Below are positions 58,807-64,000 of a stretch of 64,000 bases of DNA, in pieces. The stretch lies in NCBI GenBank assembly GCA_032017425.1, contig DALZPW010000007.1. One strand, written 5' to 3'. Source of the DNA: Faucicola tetraodonis (lineage in GTDB: Bacteria > Pseudomonadota > Gammaproteobacteria > Pseudomonadales > Moraxellaceae). Both the position numbers and the translations under genes were made by a program. How positions within the stretch are numbered: position 1 is the stretch's first letter; each line of letters opens with the position of its first letter. Below the pieces are notes generated by a model. It was not told the origin of the DNA. It saw nothing but the letters and a program-made list of their open reading frames with translations, and ran no database searches.

Positions 58807-59591
58807 CCAATTTAGCCATTCGAATTTTTGAGACGCCTGTTCAAAGTCTGCCCGAAGACCTTTATATTCCGCCCGAAGCCTTTGCCATTTGGCTAGAGCA
58901 GTTTGAAGGTCCGCTGGATTTTTTGTTGTACTTAGTCAAAAAAAATAACTTTGATATCACCACCACAGCGATTTTGCCGATTACCGAGCAGTACCTGACT
59001 TATATTGATGAGTTGGATGACAATCATTTTGAGTTGGCAGGCGATTATTTGCTGATGGCAAGTACCTTAATTGCTATCAAAAGCGAATTGTTACTACCAA
59101 GCCCGCAACAGCCAGAGGATGAAAAAAACCCCACCAAGCAGCTGATTGACAGACTTGAACAATACGCCCAAATCAAACACGCCAGTCAGCGTATCGATGC
59201 GTTAATGCGGCTTGAGCGCGATGTGTTTTTGGCATATGCCAGTTTGCCAAGCCCTGATATATTAGCCAAAGAGATTGCGCCCTATCCTGCCACCATGCTT
59301 GCCGATAGCTTAATCAAAATGCAGCTAAAACCCGATTACCAAATGCACCATGTCAAAGCCGATATCGTGCCTTTGGCAGAGCGTATGGCAAGTATTAGCC
59401 GTATGTTGGCAAGTCGTGGTCAAGGCACTTTCCACGATATATTAGATAAATCACAAGGCAAACTGGGTGTGGTGGTGAGTTTTGTCGCCATTTTGGAATT
59501 AGCAAAACAACGGATGCTAAAGTTTGTCGCACAACAAAATGACGAATCTTCCGATGTAAGCGAACTAACCTTGATATGGGCATCGTCATGA
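58803..59591 (+). CDS. scpA: Segregation and condensation protein A
   Basis: Kleisin subunit of the SMC-ScpAB condensin. F-E-G-P-L-D-F-L-L-Y-L-V near residue 34 is the N-terminal SMC-neck-binding motif, F-E-L-A-G-D-Y-L-L-M-A-S-T-L-I-A-I-K-S near 78, and the C-terminal winged-helix with V-V-S-F-V-A-I-L-E-L-A-K near 222. 262 aa. It overlaps the NERD gene at one end and scpB at the other (ATGA). Confidence 0.94.
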   Translation: MTNLAIRIFETPVQSLPEDLYIPPEAFAIWLEQFEGPLDFLLYLVKKNNFDITTTAILPITEQYLTYIDELDDNHFELAGDYLLMASTLIAIKSELLLPSPQQPEDEKNPTKQLIDRLEQYAQIKHASQRIDALMRLERDVFLAYASLPSPDILAKEIAPYPATMLADSLIKMQLKPDYQMHHVKADIVPLAERMASISRMLASRGQGTFHDILDKSQGKLGVVVSFVAILELAKQRMLKFVAQQNDESSDVSELTLIWASS

Positions 59592-60133
59592 CCGATTTTA
59601 ACCAACAACATCAGCTTGCCCAGCAGCATAGCAAATCTATCGAAGCGATTTTACATGCCTCAGAAACCCCGATTACTGCCAAACAGCTATGTCACTGGCT
59701 ATCGATTAATCCAAACCAACTGAGCATGGCGCTCACGGTCTTGCAGCAGCGTCTATCACAAGGCGCGTTAACCTTAGCGGATACCGCGAGCGGCTACCGA
59801 TTACAAATCGCCAATGACTTTAGCCCGCTTATTCAGCAAGTTTTTCCCCAGCGTCAAGAAACCTTAAGCCAAGCGCTATTAGAAACGTTAAGTGTGATTG
59901 CTTACAAACAACCGGTGACGCGTGGCGATATTGAGCAAATTCGTGGCGTGACTGTATCGAGCAATATTTTACGGCAACTATTTGATAAAGGCTGGATTAT
60001 TGAGCAAGGATTTCGCGATACGCTGGGACGGCCTGCACTACTGCATACCACGCCAGCGTTTTTAGCCGCCTTTGGGCTTAAAAGCTTGCAAGATTTACCT
60101 GACCTACCTGATGTGCAACAGCTTGAGATTTGA
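59588..60133 (+). CDS. scpB: Segregation and condensation protein B
   Basis: Dimeric winged-helix protein that stabilises the ScpA kleisin. I-E-A-I-L-H-A-S-E-T-P-I near residue 16, L-S-V-I-A-Y-K-Q-P-V-T-R near 98, and the G-R-P-A-L-L-H-T-T segment near 143. I chose the ATG at 59588 (181 aa), which forms the usual ATGA overlap with scpA; 59576 is also in frame. The stop codon and part of the last codon coincide with the right end of the TnpB element, so the original C-terminus may have been slightly different. Confidence 0.93.
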   Translation: MTDFNQQHQLAQQHSKSIEAILHASETPITAKQLCHWLSINPNQLSMALTVLQQRLSQGALTLADTASGYRLQIANDFSPLIQQVFPQRQETLSQALLETLSVIAYKQPVTRGDIEQIRGVTVSSNILRQLFDKGWIIEQGFRDTLGRPALLHTTPAFLAAFGLKSLQDLPDLPDVQQLEI

Positions 60134-60290
60134 CTTCCTCCCCTTGCTAAAGCAAGGGGATTCCTTCTACAAGACGATCAAGCCCGACCGCAAGAATGTT
60201 CTTACTGGCATTGATATCTCTATCATGCCATGTGCCACACGAAGCACATATCCATTCTCTTATTCCAAGCGATTTTCTACCTTTCGGACT
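60130..60290 (-). ncRNA. Putative omega-RNA from the tnpB 3' end
   Basis: TnpB proteins use a guide RNA made from the tnpB 3' end and the right end of the element. By that rule the scaffold covers about the last 140 bp of tnpB and the right-end hairpin, and the guide is read from the flanking sequence, here the scpB 3' end (about 60112-60131). Length and processing are inference. Confidence 0.4.
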
Positions 60291-61253
60291 ATTGGCGGTG
60301 ATTTCACCGCAACACGAACATCGCTGGGTCGTGTATTTCTCATTCACGATTTCAAAACGGCAACCTGCGTTCTCGCATTTGTAGGTCAGTTGTCGTTTCA
60401 GTTCAAACCAGCCTGCATCGTAAACCGATTTGGCGAGTTTGCCTTTTTTACTATTAAATTGATTACTCTGAATATCACCGACCACGATTAGCGCATTATC
60501 TTTAACTAATTGGGTGGTGAATTTATGGATGAGGTCTTGGCGTGTATGCTTGATTTTGGCATGGATTGCTTTGACACGTTGTTTGTTTTTAGCTCGTTGA
60601 GCAATGGCTAAATCTTTGGCATAGTTGAGCGTTTGTTTGATTTGTAATTTATTGCCATTTGAGGTGGTAGCACTGTCTTTTAAGCCTAAGTCAATGCCTA
60701 CGCTACCCGTTCCGCATTGTGTTTTAGGGTAGTCTTTGACAGTGATACAGGCATACCAACGGTTACGGCTGTCTTGGACGATTTCTAGTGTGTTAATTTG
60801 ATATAGGCTAAGGTTGTAGCTGTCCCATAGGTCAATGACTAGTTTTTGTCCTTTGGCTAAACTAAGCTGTAAGGTGGATTTTAAGCCCTTTTTGCCTGTT
60901 TGGTGTGTGGCGATGTGTTTGATGGCCGATTGTTTAAACGGTAGCCAACCCAAGCTTTTACGCTTTGATGTTGGGTTGTTGGTTCGCCATGATAACTTAG
61001 CTTTTTTGAATTGTTTTCTAGCTTTGGCGTGGGTTTCGTTGATGGCTTGAATGGTTTGCGAGTGTAACCCCAGTAATTCACCGCTACCTTTGGTGTATTC
61101 GTTTAGGTCGTAGGCTGAAAGGAATTTGCCAGTTTTTTGTAGGTGCTTGTAACTCAAGTCATTGACGTAGTTCCATACGAAATTGACCGAACCGCTTAGG
61201 CGGTTGAGTTTATCAGTATGTTTGTCTCGTATGCGTAGCTTGAGTGTTTTCAT
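60147..61253 (-). CDS. tnpB: RNA-guided nuclease TnpB (IS200/IS605 OrfB), RuvC-II variant
   Basis: RNA-guided DNA nuclease ancestral to Cas12. An N-terminal HTH/OrfB part (K-T-L-K-L-R-I, F-V-W-N-Y-V-N) is followed by the split RuvC: RuvC-I G-I-D-L-G-L-K-D (D188), RuvC-II region V-V-G-D-I-Q (G259 where most TnpBs have Glu), and RuvC-III H-D-R-D-I-N-A-S-K-N-I (D344/D346). A zinc ribbon lies between (C312, C315, C336, C339). A glutamate at E305 in V-N-E-K-Y-T-T-Q may take over the RuvC-II role. I chose the ATG at 61253 (368 aa); the frame is open to 61313. The protein looks intact. Confidence 0.9.
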   Translation of the reverse strand: MKTLKLRIRDKHTDKLNRLSGSVNFVWNYVNDLSYKHLQKTGKFLSAYDLNEYTKGSGELLGLHSQTIQAINETHAKARKQFKKAKLSWRTNNPTSKRKSLGWLPFKQSAIKHIATHQTGKKGLKSTLQLSLAKGQKLVIDLWDSYNLSLYQINTLEIVQDSRNRWYACITVKDYPKTQCGTGSVGIDLGLKDSATTSNGNKLQIKQTLNYAKDLAIAQRAKNKQRVKAIHAKIKHTRQDLIHKFTTQLVKDNALIVVGDIQSNQFNSKKGKLAKSVYDAGWFELKRQLTYKCENAGCRFEIVNEKYTTQRCSCCGEITANSPKGRKSLGIREWICASCGTWHDRDINASKNILAVGLDRLVEGIPLL

Positions 61254-61334
61254 GCAAATTATTTTAGCAAAATTTATGCAAGCGTTATAGTGTATGAGTT
61301 GCCTTATATCCACCGCCTAAAGTCGGTGGTTTTA

Positions 61335-61622
61335 CGGCAACGGATGATAAAGACAATCAGCATCCACCAACCTGATTTATTAACATCATGCAAACAGCGA
61401 ACACCGACTGCGATATTGGGAATCATCAACGCCAAAGAAATAAGCCCCGACAACTGCCACTGCATAACCCTGCGCATCGACACTAAATTCTACTTGTTGT
61501 CCTGCCATCGGTGCCGTGGCTTGTTGCCATTGTTGGCTAATAAATGGGTAATTTTTTCCGTCATCCCCCATGATGATACCTTGCCCATGTTGCGGCGAGA
61601 AATTGGCTATTTGCCCTTTCAT
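61335..61622 (-). pseudogene. Remnant of a cold-shock-like/DUF805 membrane protein gene
   Basis: The open frame 61386-61622 (78 aa, AAGGA before its ATG) starts with a complete cold-shock-like OB domain (M-K-G-Q-I-A-N-F, G-I-I-M-G-D-D-G, V-E-F-S-V-D). After A-V-A-V-V it turns into an unrelated tail and stops. In the +1 frame from 61447 downwards the sequence reads as the second half of a DUF805 protein: I-P-N-I-A-V-G-V-R-C-L-H-D-V-N-K-S-G-W-W, then M-L-I-V-F-I-I up to the TnpB left end near 61335. Cold-shock plus DUF805 fusions are known in related bacteria. So an internal deletion with frameshift and then loss of the 3' end next to the element have broken this gene. Confidence 0.72.
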
Positions 61623-61856
61623 TGTTATTATTCCTTGTGTTGTTATTGATTTACTTATGTCGATAATTATAACGTAAAATAATTTTTACAATGTGACATT
61701 ATTTATGTTAAATTTTTGGTTAAAATACTGGTTAAAATTTAGCCACATGACTTTATACTAGCATTCAACCATCGCTTGTCCTACAATAGGCACAGGCATA
61801 AAGTTTCATGCTAGCACAACATTGTGAAATGTTGCTACCTATTAAAGGATTATTGA

Positions 61857-62720
61857 ATGAAAGACGAAAAACTGCAAAAAGCCCTCGCCCGTCTAGGCTT
61901 AGGTTCGCGCCGCCAAATGGAAGATGTGATTCGCGAAGGTCGCGTCAGTGTTAACGGCACTGTGGCTACCATTGGTGACCGTGTCGGACAGGGCGATGAA
62001 ATCCGAGTCGATGGACGTTTGCTACGCTATACCGCAGAAAATGAAAAACGCCGCCGTATCTTGATGTATTACAAGCCAGAAGGCGAAATTTGCTCAGCCC
62101 ATGACCCAGAAGGTCGTCCCACGGTGTTTGAGCGCCTGCCACCCCTAAATCATGACCGCTGGGTAATGGTGGGTCGGTTGGACATCAACTCAACAGGTTT
62201 ATTGCTATTTACCAATGATGGTGAACTGGCTCACCGTCTGATGCACCCATCAAATGAAATAGAGCGCGAATATGCGGTGCGTGTGATGGGCGAAGTCACC
62301 CCTGAGATTATCTTAAATCTCAAACGAGGCGTCATGCTAGAAGATGGTATGGCACAGTTTGATGACATCGTTGAAAAAGGCGGTGAAGGTATCAATAAAT
62401 GGTACCAAGTCAAACTCAAAGAAGGTCGCAATCGTGAAGTACGCCGCTTATTTGAATCGCAAGGCTTAAAAGTAAGCCGATTATTGCGTATCCGTTACGG
62501 CTCTGTCAGTCTCCCAAGGGAGCTTCGCACGGGTCGTTATCTTGAACTAGATCGCCGTGAGATTGACACCTTAGCAGGACTTGTCAACATTCGCCCGCGC
62601 CAAGGCACAGGGCTTTACGGCATTGCCAAACGCCGCCAAGAACGCTTTGAGAAAAAACCGCTAAAAGCGCGCCGTGGGGGTCATCACTTACGCCGCGATA
62701 AAGAAAAAAGAAGCAGCTAA
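61857..62720 (+). CDS. rluB: 23S rRNA pseudouridine 2605 synthase RluB
   Basis: Makes pseudouridine 2605 in 23S rRNA. N-terminal S4 RNA-binding domain (about 1-60, L-G-L-G-S-R-R, R-V-S-V-N-G), catalytic aspartate in G-R-L-D-I-N-S-T-G-L-L near 103, and R-E-V-R-R-L-F near 200. A basic C-terminal tail (R-R-G-G-H-H-L-R-R). 287 aa. scpB-rluB is a common gene pair; here the TnpB element and a pseudogene separate them. AAAGGA precedes the ATG. Confidence 0.94.
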   Translation: MKDEKLQKALARLGLGSRRQMEDVIREGRVSVNGTVATIGDRVGQGDEIRVDGRLLRYTAENEKRRRILMYYKPEGEICSAHDPEGRPTVFERLPPLNHDRWVMVGRLDINSTGLLLFTNDGELAHRLMHPSNEIEREYAVRVMGEVTPEIILNLKRGVMLEDGMAQFDDIVEKGGEGINKWYQVKLKEGRNREVRRLFESQGLKVSRLLRIRYGSVSLPRELRTGRYLELDRREIDTLAGLVNIRPRQGTGLYGIAKRRQERFEKKPLKARRGGHHLRRDKEKRSS

Positions 62721-62751
62721 CCGCTATAAAACTCACAAAAAAGAAAGTTAT

Positions 62752-62783
62752 AAAAAAAGCGTATCAAATTGATACGCTTTTTT
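62752..62783. terminator. Bidirectional terminator after rluB
   Basis: Stem GCGTATC (62759-62765) and GATACGC (62771-62777), loop AAATT, flanked by an A run and a T run. It serves rluB and the convergent gene at 62817. Confidence 0.82.
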
Positions 62784-62816
62784 CATTTTAATATACCAAT
62801 GTTAATCTACCATCAA

Positions 62817-63539
62817 CTACGTGCGATTTTTGACATAGCGGTAAGTTGACGCAAATTGCTGGCTGACTTCATTAAACATCTCATTGAGCAATTCATCTAA
62901 TTGCCGATTGACCCGAGCCAATACCTCAATGAGCATCTCGCCTGCGGTCATATCCCCCTGAATTTTTTGATTGAGCTGACTGGGATGATATTTGGCAATT
63001 TGGTCATACTGGTGTACTGCTTCAGGAATCGTCTGCTCAATTAAGCGATTGACCACAAACTTATTTTCAGTCAACCATTGGTTTTGCGGGTGGTCTGGTT
63101 GGTTGACTGACTGACTTTGGTCGCGTTGCCACTCCTGATAACGAATGAGTTTGTCATGGATGGTATCAAGCAGCATTACGGCAGCTGTTGGCATACGTTC
63201 AATTGACGCGCCATCAATACCCAAAATCGAAGGTGAAGATAATCGCGGTTGTTGATTTTTTGCTTTAAACCATTTTTTATTGCTTGCATTTTTGCTAGCA
63301 CGTGGCATTAAGTTAAAACGGCTATCACTACCGAAAGTATTGGGAATTGGCAGGGTTGATTGGTACGCCAATCGCATGGTTTTCGGTTTTGCCGGCGATG
63401 CGGTGGGCGGCACGGAATATTGAGACATACCGACCTCAATACCCGCCATATCATGCAGTTTATACCAAGCCAGCCTTATCCATCGATACACCAAAAAGCT
63501 TATCAATACAGTCAACAATATACCGAGCAAAATATTCAT
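62817..63539 (-). CDS. Hypothetical membrane-anchored protein, 240 aa
   Basis: Family not recognised. One N-terminal membrane segment (about 3-22), a Pro/Ser/Lys-rich low-complexity stretch (about 45-105), then a helical C-terminal part with a likely coiled coil (L-I-E-V-L-A-R-V-N-R-Q-L-D-E-L-L-N-E-M). The membrane anchor plus helical cytoplasmic domain suggests a structural or regulatory envelope role, but this is only a guess. The ATG at 63539 has no strong ribosome-binding site. Confidence 0.65.
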   Translation of the reverse strand: MNILLGILLTVLISFLVYRWIRLAWYKLHDMAGIEVGMSQYSVPPTASPAKPKTMRLAYQSTLPIPNTFGSDSRFNLMPRASKNASNKKWFKAKNQQPRLSSPSILGIDGASIERMPTAAVMLLDTIHDKLIRYQEWQRDQSQSVNQPDHPQNQWLTENKFVVNRLIEQTIPEAVHQYDQIAKYHPSQLNQKIQGDMTAGEMLIEVLARVNRQLDELLNEMFNEVSQQFASTYRYVKNRT

Positions 63540-63724
63540 CTATACGCCCTAACAGCTTGTCTATCAATAACAGCCTGCCTATAAAAAGCAAATATAGCAC
63601 TACTATGATTGCAACTGTTTAGAAATTCAAGCATGTTAGCGTTGGCTAAGCCTAAAAATTCATCGGTCAAAAAAAGTATTGCACAAAACTGTTAGCTGTT
63701 AACTGTTACCCTAAATCGTGATGT

Positions 63725-64000
63725 TTACATGGTATGCCAATAGCGAAGTTTATTGATTTCAAATAAGAATGCCACAAACATGCCGAGATAATACGCCAAT
63801 TTAAGCTCAAAACTGTCATCCCGTAACTTAAAAGGTAATGCGCAAAGGGTGACGGCAAGCGGAATCCACAATAGCATAAACACCCAATTTTCGATGACAT
63901 TGAGCCAGCCTTGCATTCCCTTGCTACTGCGTAAAGCCGCCAACCCTAACAACAAGCAGGCAACTATCAGTGTGTTGATTAAGCCTTTTGGAAGATTGCT
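63725..64000 (-). CDS. Membrane protein, partial (5' end beyond the window)
   Basis: The frame on the minus strand is open from the right edge of the window to the stop at 63725, giving at least 91 residues with three hydrophobic segments (L-I-N-T-L-I-V-A-C-L-L, V-F-M-L-L-W-I-P-L-A-V-T-L, L-A-Y-Y-L-G-M-F-V-A-F-L-F) and the end N-K-L-R-Y-W-H-T-M. The family is not recognised. The 185 bp before 63725 holds nothing I can name. Confidence 0.65.
   Translation of the reverse strand, partial: SNLPKGLINTLIVACLLLGLAALRSSKGMQGWLNVIENWVFMLLWIPLAVTLCALPFKLRDDSFELKLAYYLGMFVAFLFEINKLRYWHTM

Larger units (their letters stand above)
60130..61335 (-). mobile_element. Solitary TnpB element of the IS200/IS605 (IS1341-like) group
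   Basis: The element holds only tnpB; no Y1 tnpA is present. Subterminal hairpins mark both ends: right end CCCCTTGC/GCAAGGGG (60140-60147 and 60152-60159, loop TAAA), left end CCACCG/CGGTGG (61310-61315 and 61324-61329). On the minus strand the right end reads through the tnpB stop to GGGGAGGAAGTCAA, typical of the group. It lies between scpB and a decayed gene. The exact ends are inferred from the hairpins. Confidence 0.8.

Overview
The window is a chromosomal stretch of a gammaproteobacterium, most likely a Moraxellaceae member close to Moraxella/Faucicola or Psychrobacter. Support: moderate AT content, an Hfq with a very long glycine/aspartate-rich tail, a SpoT whose synthetase domain is degenerate (as in Acinetobacter), an AceI-like PACE efflux protein, a DesC-type desaturase, and gammaproteobacterial gene orders (rplM-rpsI-petABC-sspAB, rpsA-ihfB-lapA-pyrF, holB-pilZ, rpoZ-spoT-ridA, cstA-ybdD). 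I saw no rRNA, tRNA, CRISPR array or prophage. One 100-N assembly gap lies at 47318-47417.

Layout. 0.4-3.5 kb: ABC transporter operon (lipoprotein binding protein, permease, ATPase) with an attenuator-like hairpin after the first gene. 4-10 kb (minus): radA, a PACE transporter gene, and the LPS block lptB-lptA-lptC-kdsC-kdsD. 10-15 kb (minus): hfq, miaA, mutL, tsaE, queD. 15-19 kb (plus): a GacA-type response regulator coupled to a PilS-type sensor kinase, then a fatty-acid desaturase. 19-27 kb (minus): histidine-phosphatase-like protein, metallophosphoesterase, pyrF, lapA, ihfB, rpsA, cmk, pilZ, holB. 27-36 kb: a large membrane protein of the so-called site-specific recombinase family, a Nif3-like protein, an orphan terminator that may end a small RNA, an MltF-like lytic transglycosylase, a YbgC-like thioesterase, apaH, rsmA, ychF. 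36-47 kb (plus): rplM-rpsI, petABC (bc1 complex), sspA-sspB, rpoZ-spoT-ridA, priA. 47-52 kb: a zinc CDF exporter with an unresolved His-rich repeat, an unknown protein, a Kef-type antiporter and a macrodomain protein. 52-55 kb (minus): ybdD-cstA. 55-64 kb: lpxL-like acyltransferase, trpS, O-methyltransferase, NERD protein, scpA-scpB, a solitary TnpB element, a decayed cold-shock/DUF805 gene, rluB, and two poorly known genes at the right edge.

Most of the content is core housekeeping: envelope building, translation, ppGpp turnover, respiration and replication or repair. The unusual signals are (i) short tandem duplications of 11-18 bp (and one of 96 bp), mostly 3-6 copies, in many genes and spacers; (ii) a MutL without a recognisable endonuclease motif and with a shortened C-terminal domain; (iii) a solitary TnpB whose RuvC-II glutamate is not at its usual place and whose right end supplies the scpB stop codon, next to a degraded gene; (iv) a CDF transporter whose N-terminal repeat carries its own ribosome-binding site and start codon in each unit. 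Several genes (kdsD, mutL, spoT, priA, the 27 kb membrane protein) start with TTG.
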